This document shows positions 52,891 through 64,000 of a DNA stretch of 64,000 nt, in pieces; within the stretch, counting starts at the first letter, position 1; every line of letters begins with the position of its first letter. Source of the stretch: Pseudorhodobacter sp. E13 (GTDB taxonomy: Bacteria; Pseudomonadota; Alphaproteobacteria; Rhodobacterales; Rhodobacteraceae); the NCBI RefSeq assembly GCF_003991405.1, contig NZ_RPEN01000154.1:148433-212432 (forward strand). The letters run 5' to 3'. The position numbers were made by a program, and so were the translations under genes. Below the pieces are notes generated by a model. It was not told the DNA's origin and did no database searches. It saw only the letters and a list, made by a program, of their open reading frames with translations.

Positions 52891-55092
52891 TCAGCTTTCG
52901 GTAAAGGCCGCTGACAAAAAGCTTTGCACCGCGCGGGCGTCGATGGGTTTGGCAAGCCGGGTGGCCTGCGCCAGACCGGGCAAACCCGCCCCGATCAGCG
53001 CCAGTGGCAAGGGGCCAAAACGGCCGGTAAAGCTTTGTATTTGCTTTTGAAAATCAGCCGTTTCCGCGCCGTTGGTGCCGTGATCGAGGATCAGCGCATC
53101 GGGGGTGATGCCGATCTCATCAATCAAGGCCAGCGCATCGCCCATGCTTTCGGTATCCAGCACGCTGATGCCCCATTTTTCCATCAGCATCGACAGCGCG
53201 CGGCGCAGCTCCGGGTCGGGTTCCACCAGCAGCACGATCTTGCTGTCCAACGCCGATTGGGGCGCGGGCGTGGCGGGTGCCGGGCTGGCGGGCGGCGCTG
53301 TCAGCGGCAGTTGCAGCAAAAAGCAACTGCCCCGCCCCAACCGCGATTTCAGCCCCAAAGGATGGCCCAGCAAGGCCGCCGCGCGTTCAACGATCGCAAG
53401 GCCCAGCCCCATCCCATCCGAGGCCGAGGCCCGCGCGTTCAGGCGGTGAAATTCCTGAAACACCGCTTCCTGATCGTCTTCGGCAATGCCGGGGCCGCTA
53501 TCCCAAACCTCTAGCTGGATCATCCGGCCACGCGGCCGCACCCCCACCAGCACGCCGCCCGAGGCGGTATAGCGCAACGCGTTGGAAATCAGGTTTTGCA
53601 GGATGCGCCGCAAATAGCTGGGGTCCGAGATCACCTGCGCCTGCACGGGCCGGATACGAAAGCGCAGGCCCTTGGCCGCAGCAATGGGGCCGAATTCCAC
53701 CCCCAATTGCGCCAGCATCGCCCCCAGATCAACCGGACCAGAGGACACCGCCGCCTTGCCACTGTCCAGCCGCGAGATATCCAGCAAGGCCCCCAGAATC
53801 CCATCCACCGAATCCAGCGCGCTTTGCGCCTTTTGCAGCGCGTCGCGGGTGTCGGGGGCCAGTGTATCGCTTTCGGCGGCGGCCACGAACAGCCTTGCCG
53901 CCGACAGCGGTTGCAGCAGATCATGGCTGGCGGCGGCGACAAAGCGCGCGCGGGTGGCATTGGCACGCTCGGCCCGCAAGGCGGCGTCTTCCAGTTCCAT
54001 CGTGCGTTCGGTCACGCGGGCTTCCAGCGTTTCATTGGCGCGGCTCAGCGCGGCAATCGCATCGCGTTCAGCGGTGATATCGGTGAAAGAGATCACAAAC
54101 CCGCCGTTGGGCATTTCCTGCGCATAGACATCCAGAATAAGCAGCGGCGCCTGCCCGCGTTCCACCGTAAAGCGCAGGGCGGCGCGGGGCGATGGGGTGG
54201 CGGCCCAATCGGCCACCGCCTGCCGCGTGATGTCGCGAAACCGCGCGCCATCGGCGAAACGATCCAACAGCCCGTCAAACGATGCCCCCAAGCGCAGCCG
54301 TGGCAAAGGAATGCCCAGCAGGTTGCCCAGCTTGCGGTTCCAGCCGACAAGCCGTTGTTCGGCATCGAAAATACAGACACCTTGGTTCAGGTGTTCCAGC
54401 GTTGCGCGGATCAGCTTGGCCTGGGCGTCCAGCATCTTGCCACGCTCTTGCCGTTCCAGCCGGATGATATCGGTCACATCGGTTTGCAGGATCACGGTGC
54501 CGCCATCGGGCATCCGGTGTTCGGATACCTGCACCCAATGATCGCCATCCATCCGCGCGTTGAACATCACATGGCGTTCATGGTGTTGGCGCAGGCGGCG
54601 GGCGGCCCATTGCGCAGGGCTGTCGCCGGGCGGCAAGGTCAGATGCGGCGACAGGCTGACGCGGGTGACATAATCGTCAAAGCTCAGTCCCGGATGCAGC
54701 ACCGGGGCAAGATCGCGCAGGAACATGCCAAAGCGCGAATTGCACAGCACAAGCGCATCCTTGCTGTCAAACAGCGCAAAGCCTTCCTGCACTGTTTCAA
54801 TCGCGTTGGACAGGTTGCGGCGGGCGGCCTCGGTGGCGCGGTTCGCCTCGGCCAGCCGGGCGTTGGACAGGTTCAGCAGATCCAGCGCGCGTTCCAGATC
54901 GCGGGTGCGTTCGCGCACCTGATCTTCCAGCAGCACGGCGCGTTGAAACTGGGTATAGGCCGCGCCACCATCATCGGTGGCCTGTTCCACCCGCCGCATC
55001 AGCGCATCAGCGATTTGCAGCAGCTTTTCGCGCTGATACGCGGGCGGGTCGTCGGGGTTGATCAGGTCATGCGTTGGGGTGGGCGGGGCCAT
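52891..55092 (-). CDS. PAS-domain hybrid histidine kinase of the NahK/ErcS type
   Basis: The 733-residue protein has an N-terminal coiled-coil, two PAS domains (about 95-220 and 225-345), a HisKA dimerisation helix with His390 in SHDLLQPLSAARLF, an ATPase with GMGLGLAIVERAA, and a C-terminal receiver with Asp670 in ALILDHG and Lys in LAKPI. There is no membrane segment. SHDLLQPL is characteristic of NahK/ErcS' kinases, partners of FIST proteins. It starts 3 bases after the FIST gene and ends 94 bases before coxG. Confidence 0.92.
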   Translation of the reverse strand: MAPPTPTHDLINPDDPPAYQREKLLQIADALMRRVEQATDDGGAAYTQFQRAVLLEDQVRERTRDLERALDLLNLSNARLAEANRATEAARRNLSNAIETVQEGFALFDSKDALVLCNSRFGMFLRDLAPVLHPGLSFDDYVTRVSLSPHLTLPPGDSPAQWAARRLRQHHERHVMFNARMDGDHWVQVSEHRMPDGGTVILQTDVTDIIRLERQERGKMLDAQAKLIRATLEHLNQGVCIFDAEQRLVGWNRKLGNLLGIPLPRLRLGASFDGLLDRFADGARFRDITRQAVADWAATPSPRAALRFTVERGQAPLLILDVYAQEMPNGGFVISFTDITAERDAIAALSRANETLEARVTERTMELEDAALRAERANATRARFVAAASHDLLQPLSAARLFVAAAESDTLAPDTRDALQKAQSALDSVDGILGALLDISRLDSGKAAVSSGPVDLGAMLAQLGVEFGPIAAAKGLRFRIRPVQAQVISDPSYLRRILQNLISNALRYTASGGVLVGVRPRGRMIQLEVWDSGPGIAEDDQEAVFQEFHRLNARASASDGMGLGLAIVERAAALLGHPLGLKSRLGRGSCFLLQLPLTAPPASPAPATPAPQSALDSKIVLLVEPDPELRRALSMLMEKWGISVLDTESMGDALALIDEIGITPDALILDHGTNGAETADFQKQIQSFTGRFGPLPLALIGAGLPGLAQATRLAKPIDARAVQSFLSAAFTES

Positions 55093-55095
55093 GGG

Positions 55096-56244
55096 TCAGC
55101 TTCCCGGCGGATAGAGGGCGACGCCTGTCAGCGTCTGGTTCACATGCATGCCGCCCATCTGTTCGCCATAGGTCGAAAAGCCTGTCACCCCATGGCCGCG
55201 CAGCAGCTTGGAAATGGCCCCCGTCATCTGCTTTTCCTGCGCCTCTACCCGGCGCAGCAGGCAATCACAGGCCAGAATGCTGGGCCTTGTGCCGCCGCGC
55301 GACAGGGCCTCCAACCCCGCTGACAGATGGCTGACCATATCTTGCGGTTCCGCCAAGGTCAGCACCAACCCTTCGTCAATCGCGGAAAAGAAGATCAGAT
55401 CGCCATTCGGCGCTACCTGCCGGATTGCCCGGACATGGTGTTGCCCGCCGATCCGCACCAGCACCGGATGGGCGGCAAAGGTGAACGGCGTCAGTTGCGA
55501 CGGGTCTTTGCCCAAAAGGCGTGCATATTCCTGTGCTGCGGGTTCGGCGTTGATCTGATGCACCACCCGCGCCGCCGGGGTGGCGCTTGTCACCACCATG
55601 CGGCGCGCGCTGGGGTGCAGATGATCCAGCTTGAACACATGCGCCCGGCAATCGGACCGGATCAGCGCCAGCACGGCGGCATTGGCGCAAATCTTGCCCT
55701 GATGCAGGATGAAGGTTTGCCCGAAATCCGTGCCATCCCCCGCCGAGCCGCCGAAAAACGGCACCGGGCCAAGGCCCGAGGCAAGGGTGAAGGCCAGCTC
55801 ATCCTCTTTCAGGGACAAGCCATCAACCAGCAAAAAGCCGAACTCATGCGCCCAATGCGGGGCCTTGGCAGAAAGCGCCTGCCGCGCGCGGATCAACTGG
55901 CCGATCAACTGGTCACGGTTGAGCGTTGAGAGGTCTGGGATCAGGATAGGGTCGGTGACGAAATGCGCGCGCGGCAAGCCAATCGCCACGATGCTGCCTT
56001 CGGCATAGCCATTGGCCGAAATCTCTCCGGCGGTGGTGCAGCCGATGACCGGGGTATCACCAAAGGCCGTCAGGCTTTGCGCGGCAAGGGCGGCCAGCGG
56101 GGCTTGTGGTGACAAGAACAGGATCACCAGCGCAAACGGCCCCGGCCCCAAGCCCGCCGCCAGTGTCGCCAGCGCCTGCGGCTCGTCCGCCGCGACATGG
56201 GCGCGGGCCAGCAAGGGGCCTTCGCTTTGCACCATCTTTGCCAC
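55096..56244 (-). CDS. FIST-domain sensor protein (NosP-like)
   Basis: This 382-residue cytoplasmic protein has the FIST N domain (about 30-230, with VIGCTTAGEISANGYAEGSI and FGGSAGDGTDFGQTFI) and FIST C domain (about 235-370, with LACDCLLRRVEAQ). FIST proteins sense small ligands. NosP in Pseudomonas binds heme and nitric oxide and inhibits the kinase NahK. The same arrangement next to a NahK-type kinase suggests the same role. Whether heme binds cannot be seen here. Confidence 0.9.
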   Translation of the reverse strand: MAKMVQSEGPLLARAHVAADEPQALATLAAGLGPGPFALVILFLSPQAPLAALAAQSLTAFGDTPVIGCTTAGEISANGYAEGSIVAIGLPRAHFVTDPILIPDLSTLNRDQLIGQLIRARQALSAKAPHWAHEFGFLLVDGLSLKEDELAFTLASGLGPVPFFGGSAGDGTDFGQTFILHQGKICANAAVLALIRSDCRAHVFKLDHLHPSARRMVVTSATPAARVVHQINAEPAAQEYARLLGKDPSQLTPFTFAAHPVLVRIGGQHHVRAIRQVAPNGDLIFFSAIDEGLVLTLAEPQDMVSHLSAGLEALSRGGTRPSILACDCLLRRVEAQEKQMTGAISKLLRGHGVTGFSTYGEQMGGMHVNQTLTGVALYPPGS

Positions 56245-56271
56245 CCTCCCCCCGGTTGCCAGCCTGCGGCC

Positions 56272-56976
56272 TTAGCCGTCAGTATCGGGCAAGATGCCGG
56301 AAAAGCTAGCCTCTTTCGCGATCAGCACCGCTTGCGTGCGGCTTTGCACGCCCAGTTTGCGCATGATCGCGGTGACATGCGCCTTCACCGTGGTTTCGGC
56401 AATCGACAGATCAAAGGCGATCTGCTTGTTCAGCCGCCCTTCGCAGATCAGTTGCAGGATGCGCGCCTGTTGCCGGGTCAGCAATGACAGGCGGTGCAAG
56501 GCATCCTCGCGCTTGCCGCTGCTTTGCGCGGTGTTGGGGGCATAGCCTTCGGGCACGAACACCTGCCCGCGCGACAGGCTTTCAAAGGCCGCGCGAAACA
56601 CCTCGCGCCGGGAATGTTTGGGCACAAAGCCCGCAGCCCCCGCCGCCAGCACCGCCGACACCACCGCATCATCGGCCATAGACGACACAACGACCACCGG
56701 AATATCCCCCGCCACCGCGCGCAGGCGGATCAGCCCGTCAAACCCGGTGACATCGGGCAAATCCAGATCCAGCACCACGACATCGGGCGCAGGGGTCAGG
56801 CCCAGCCGGTGCAAAGCGCTTTCCAACCGGTCGGCGGTATCCACCGCACCAATCCCCGCCACAGCCTTGAGCGTGATCGCCAAAGCGTCACAAAACAGCG
56901 GATGATCATCGACAATCAGCGCGCGGTGAAACGGGCGGAACGGGTCTGTCTGGGGGGATATCATGGCGGCAGTCAT
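56272..56976 (-). CDS. LuxR/NarL-family response regulator
   Basis: The 234-residue protein has a receiver domain with RALIVDDHPLF, the phosphoacceptor Asp70 in VVLDLDLPDVTG and Lys in GFVPKHS. A LuxR-type helix-turn-helix follows (about 165-225, LTRQQARILQLICEGRLNKQ). It begins the operon with the FIST and kinase genes. Phosphorylation by the kinase is the natural inference. Tandem repeats upstream (57031-57075) could be its binding sites. Confidence 0.93.
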   Translation of the reverse strand: MTAAMISPQTDPFRPFHRALIVDDHPLFCDALAITLKAVAGIGAVDTADRLESALHRLGLTPAPDVVVLDLDLPDVTGFDGLIRLRAVAGDIPVVVVSSMADDAVVSAVLAAGAAGFVPKHSRREVFRAAFESLSRGQVFVPEGYAPNTAQSSGKREDALHRLSLLTRQQARILQLICEGRLNKQIAFDLSIAETTVKAHVTAIMRKLGVQSRTQAVLIAKEASFSGILPDTDG

Positions 56977-57030
56977 CCGGGGCCTTTCGCTTTGCCCCTT
57001 CAGACTAAGCGAAAGGCCGCGCGGCGCAAG

Positions 57031-57075
57031 CGGGCCTTAAGTAGGGGGCGGGCCTTAAGTAAGGGCGGGCCTTAA
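57031..57075 (-). repeat. Three tandem repeats upstream of the response regulator
   Basis: The 10-base unit CGGGCCTTAA occurs at 57031-57040, 57049-57058 and 57066-57075, with spacings of 18 and 17 bases. The first two copies are followed by GTAGG or GTAAG. They lie between the mttB-type gene and the response regulator start, 55 to 100 bases upstream of it. Confidence 0.7.
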
Positions 57076-57092
57076 CGCCTGATGCGACCCGA

Positions 57093-58628
57093 TCAATACC
57101 ACATATCCTTGATCGCGGATTTCTTGGCGGCAACAAACTCCTCCAACCCTTGGCGGATGCCTGCATCCAGTGCCGGGGCCTCAAATTCCGCCAGCCGTTT
57201 TTTCCACAAAGTATTGGCGCGCGTGGCAGCATCGGTGGAGCCAGCCGCCTCCCATTTCTCAAACGGTTCGTTATCGGCCAGATCGCTATCCCAAAAGGCG
57301 GTTTCGTAATTGCCCATGGTATGGGCGCAGCCAAAGAAGTGATTGCCGGGGCCAACCTCTTTGAACGCATCCAGCGCAAGTTGGTTGTCATCAACCTTGA
57401 TCCCGTCAAGATAGCTGTGCAGCGCGCCGCACAGATCGGCATCCAGCATGAATTTTTCATAAGACATCGACAAAAGCCCATCAAGGAACCCCGCCGAGTG
57501 CAGGATGAAATTCGCGCCGCAATGAATGGCCGACAGCATCGACATGGTGCCTTCGGTCATGGCTTGGGCGTCAGGCAGTTTCGAGGTGGTGAAATTGCCC
57601 GCGCAGCGCAGCGGTAGGTTCAGACGGCGGGCCAACTGCCCGATCACCATGGAGCCGATTGCCGGTTCCGGCGTGCCAAAAGTAGGAGAGCCGGAGCGCA
57701 GCGACATGGACGACAAAAAATTGCCAAACACCACCGGCGCGCCTTTGCGTTCCAATTGCGTCAGCGCACAGCCTGCCATGGTTTCCGCCAGCGATTGCGC
57801 AATCGCGCCCGCGCTGGTCACAGGCCCCATCGCACCGCCAAGGATGAAAGGCACCACAACCGCGCATTGATTGGCGCGGGCATAGGCGCGCAGGCTGTTG
57901 GTCATCGTGCCATCCCAGACCAAGGGTGAGTTCACGTTGACATTGCCAAGAATGACGCAATTCTGATCGACAAAATCGCGGCCAAAAGTGATGCGCGCCA
58001 TCTCGATACTGTCTTCGGCACGCTCCTCGGAGGTGACAGAGCCCATGAAGGGGCGATCCGAAAGCGTCAGATGGGCCAGCACCATATCCAGATGGCGTTT
58101 GTTCACGGCAATATCGGTCGGCTCGCAGATCGTGCCACCGGAGTGGTGAAAATTCGGGCTGGACTGCGCGAGTTTGATGAAGTTCTGAAAATCCTCAATC
58201 GTGCCGAACCGGCGCCCCCGATCCAGATCCATTACGAAGGGAGAGCCATAGGCAGGCGCAAAGACCACCGATTTGCCACCGATTTCAACCGAATTGGCAG
58301 GGTTGCGGGCGTGTTGGGTGAATTGCGCGGGGGCCGATTTCAAGATCTCGCGCAGCATGCCGGGCGGGAATTTCACCAACAGCCCGTCCACCTCGGCCCC
58401 CGCCGCCTTCCAATGGTTCAGCGCCACCGCGTCATCGCGAAACTCTATCCCCACCTCGGCAAGAATACGGTCGGCGGTGGTTTCGATCTTCACAAGGTTT
58501 TCTTCCGACATCACATCATAGGTCGGGATATTGCGCAGGATATAGGGCCGCCCCATGCCGCCCCCGCGCGTGGCGCGCTGGGCTTGGCGAGCTTGGCGAC
58601 CGCTGCGCGCGGCTTTCACGTCACTCAT
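57093..58628 (-). CDS. Trimethylamine methyltransferase-family protein (MttB-type, non-pyrrolysine)
   Basis: The protein has 511 residues from ATG 58628 (GGGAGGG upstream). It shows the MttB fold with YSPFVMDL-like GSPFVMDLDRGRRFGTIED and CEPTDIAVNKRHLD. The gene reads through with no in-frame amber codon, so pyrrolysine is absent. Such proteins in Rhodobacteraceae demethylate glycine betaine or related quaternary amines with a corrinoid partner (MtgB type), but no corrinoid gene is nearby. The substrate is inferred only from the family. Confidence 0.88.
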   Translation of the reverse strand: MSDVKAARSGRQARQAQRATRGGGMGRPYILRNIPTYDVMSEENLVKIETTADRILAEVGIEFRDDAVALNHWKAAGAEVDGLLVKFPPGMLREILKSAPAQFTQHARNPANSVEIGGKSVVFAPAYGSPFVMDLDRGRRFGTIEDFQNFIKLAQSSPNFHHSGGTICEPTDIAVNKRHLDMVLAHLTLSDRPFMGSVTSEERAEDSIEMARITFGRDFVDQNCVILGNVNVNSPLVWDGTMTNSLRAYARANQCAVVVPFILGGAMGPVTSAGAIAQSLAETMAGCALTQLERKGAPVVFGNFLSSMSLRSGSPTFGTPEPAIGSMVIGQLARRLNLPLRCAGNFTTSKLPDAQAMTEGTMSMLSAIHCGANFILHSAGFLDGLLSMSYEKFMLDADLCGALHSYLDGIKVDDNQLALDAFKEVGPGNHFFGCAHTMGNYETAFWDSDLADNEPFEKWEAAGSTDAATRANTLWKKRLAEFEAPALDAGIRQGLEEFVAAKKSAIKDMWY

Positions 58629-58746
58629 GATAGTCCCTCCCAAAGCGGCCCCTGTTGTCGGGGCCTTTGGGCAAGGCTAGGGCCGATTTGCTACGATGGT
58701 CGCAGCGATTGGCGACAGATGAATGTCAGATCGCGCCCTGCGGCGA

Positions 58747-62469
<3,723 letters not shown>

Positions 62470-62473
<4 letters not shown>

Positions 62474-63891
62474 GCCACAAGGCCCGCATACAGCGCGGCA
62501 TAGCGGGCGGCACTCGCCTCCCAATCCAGCTTTTGCCGCATCGCATTGCGCATCATCTGCGCCCAGAGGTTTTGATCGGCGTAAAGATCAATCAGGCGCT
62601 GCAAGGCCAACCCGAAGGCCTGCGCATCGGTGGGATGAAAGGTCAACCCCGTGGCCACACCAGCCGCCAGTGCCACCGGATTTGCGGTGATCACCGTATC
62701 GGCCAGCCCCCCCACAGCGGCCACCACTGGCAAGGTGCCAAACCGCAAACCATACATCTGCGTCAAGCCGCAAGGCTCAAACCGCGAAGGCACCAGAACC
62801 GCATCCCCCCCGGCGAACAGCCGCTGGCTGAACGCCTCATCATAGCCGATGCGCACCGCCACCCGGCCGGGATGGCGCGCGGCCAGATCGCGCAACTGCG
62901 CCTCCAACCCCGGATCGCCATTGCCCAGCACCGCCAGCCCGCCGCCCGCAGCGATAAACCGGTCGGCGACCTGCGGGATCAGGTCGATACCCTTCTGGTC
63001 GGTCAAACGGCTGACCACAATCGCCAAAGGCCCCGGCACATCCAGCCCCAATTCGGCACAAAGCGCTGCCCGCGCCTTGGCCTTGCCCTTGGGCCGCGCC
63101 GCCGAATAGGGGTTGTCGCCGAGGTCCGGCGACCAGATCGCCGTATCAACCCCGTTCAATATCCCGGTCACATCAGCCGCCCGCGCCGCAATCACCCCTT
63201 GCAAACCCATGCCATATTCCGCCCGCGCCAGTTCCCCGGCATAGCTGGGCGAAACCGTGGTGATCTTGCTGGCCGTCACCAGACCGGCCTTCAGGCTGGA
63301 CAGCCCGCCAAAATATTCCAGCGCATCGGGGTAGAACTGCTCCGGCGGCAAACGCAGCGCATATAACTGCGACACCGGCGAAAAGCCCTGAAAGGCGATA
63401 TTGTGAATGGTCAGAACCGTGGGCAGGCTGCTGCCCGCATAGGCCAGATAGGCCGGCGCATAGCCCGCCTGCCAATCATGCGCATGCAACAGGTCCGGCC
63501 GCCAGCCATCGGTCAAACCCTCCTGCGCAATCGCAGCCCCGGCCCAGCTCAGCGCGGCAAAACGCATGTCATTATCCGGCCAATCGCCCCCCGGCCCGGA
63601 ATACGGCCCACCCTCGCGGTCATAAAGATGCGGCGCCTCCAGCAACAACATGGATATGCCCGCCACCTCCCCCGCCAAAACCCGGCCCGGCCCACCAAAA
63701 AGATCCGGCGTTGACCACAGCTCCGGCCAGCCCTCGGCCCGCGCCATCACTGCCCGATACCCCGGCATCAAAACCCGCATCTCCCAGCCCTGCGCCGCCA
63801 ATGCGCCCGGCAAAGCCCCCACCACATCGGCAAGCCCACCGGTTTTCAACAGCGGCACACATTCCGATGCAACCGATAGCACGCGTCCCAT
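62470..63891 (-). CDS. glgA: Glycogen synthase
   Basis: The protein has 473 residues from ATG 63891, preceded by AAAGAAAGGGC. An ATG eight codons upstream is less likely. The GT5 signatures are SVASECVPLLKTGGLADVVG for ADP-glucose binding and LVPSRFEPCGLTQMYGLRFG for the nucleotide. It adds glucose from ADP-glucose to glycogen. It is the first of glgA-glgX-pgm; glgC is expected just beyond the window edge. Confidence 0.97.
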
Positions 63892-63899
63892 TCCAGCCC

Positions 63900-63962
63900 T
63901 TTCTTTTCGGTCCAAATATCCTCGGGTGGGGGTCTGGGGGAGGGCAGACAGCCCTCCCCCAG
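63900..63962 (-). repeat. Dispersed intergenic repeat, copy C, upstream of glgA
   Basis: The block TTTCTTTTCGG at 63900-63910 is identical to copy B read on the minus strand, and is followed by an AT-rich core and a perfect 12-bp hairpin (63934-63945 with 63951-63962). The repeat overlaps the ribosome binding region of glgA. The final 38 bases hold no callable gene. Confidence 0.6.
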
Positions 63963-64000
63963 CCTTGCCCCAAAACCCTCAGCTCAGCTTCCGCGCCCGC

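Noticed and set aside
63963..64000. 3' end of glgC at the window edge
   Set aside because: Two stop codons in different frames occur within the last bases and too little sequence remains to choose a frame. glgC is expected there only from gene order.

Overview
The window is GC-rich chromosomal DNA of an alphaproteobacterium, almost certainly a member of the Rhodobacteraceae. The strongest evidence is a complete Rhodobacter capsulatus-type gene transfer agent (RcGTA) structural cluster in its usual setting between cysE on one side and mltG/fabF/acpP on the other. The rpsF-rpsR-rplI, glnB-glnA, agl and glg clusters and the stand-alone Hint protein fit this assignment. I cannot name the genus. 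I see no insertion sequence, integrase, rRNA or CRISPR array. There is one tRNA gene.

Layout. 1-1043: the 3' end of a 2-oxoacid dehydrogenase E2 gene converging on cysE. 1109-15393 (minus strand): a conserved hypothetical gene plus GTA genes g15 back to g1, mostly coupled by 1-8 bp overlaps. The exceptions are gaps at g2/g3, g5/g6, g4/g5 and g8/g9. 15599-21086 (minus): mltG, fabF, acpP, fabG and fabD, with one small membrane-protein gene on the plus strand. 21270-24651: two YceI-domain proteins (one fused to cytochrome b561), a small hypothetical and a DMT exporter. 25120-26376: ribosomal proteins S6, S18 and L9. 26440-31865: an HD hydrolase, a nuclease-like protein, trigger factor with tRNA-Leu(UAG) directly upstream, a degenerate Hint protein and the NAD(P)HX repair enzyme. 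32041-33849: glnB-glnA. 34025-38285: small hypotheticals, an agmatinase-family ureohydrolase, a TDT transporter and a GNAT-like protein.

38455-48461 is an alpha-glucoside utilisation island: aglEFGAK on the minus strand, diverging from the LacI-type regulator aglR, a GH1 beta-glucosidase and glucokinase on the plus strand. The two promoters carry identical LacI-type palindromes 190 bp apart. 48550-52796 is a form II carbon-monoxide-dehydrogenase-like molybdenum hydroxylase operon (coxG-S-L-M). Just upstream, on the same strand, lies a tightly packed LuxR-type response regulator, FIST-domain sensor and PAS hybrid histidine kinase (52891-56976) resembling the NosP/NahK family. A non-pyrrolysine MttB-type methyltransferase (57093-58628) follows. 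58747-63891 holds the glycogen genes glgA-glgX-pgm.

How the parts work together. The GTA cluster encodes a small siphovirus-like particle, from terminase to baseplate. A good sigma70 promoter precedes g1, a terminator-like hairpin sits in its leader, and further structured RNA lies around the g5-g6 gap. This layout would suit control by antitermination, as known for the Caulobacter GTA. The agl island imports alpha-glucosides, hydrolyses them and phosphorylates glucose, and the pgm/glg genes could store it as glycogen. The FIST/kinase/regulator module may control the downstream molybdenum hydroxylase operon, possibly through iterated repeats at 57031-57075. That link is inference.
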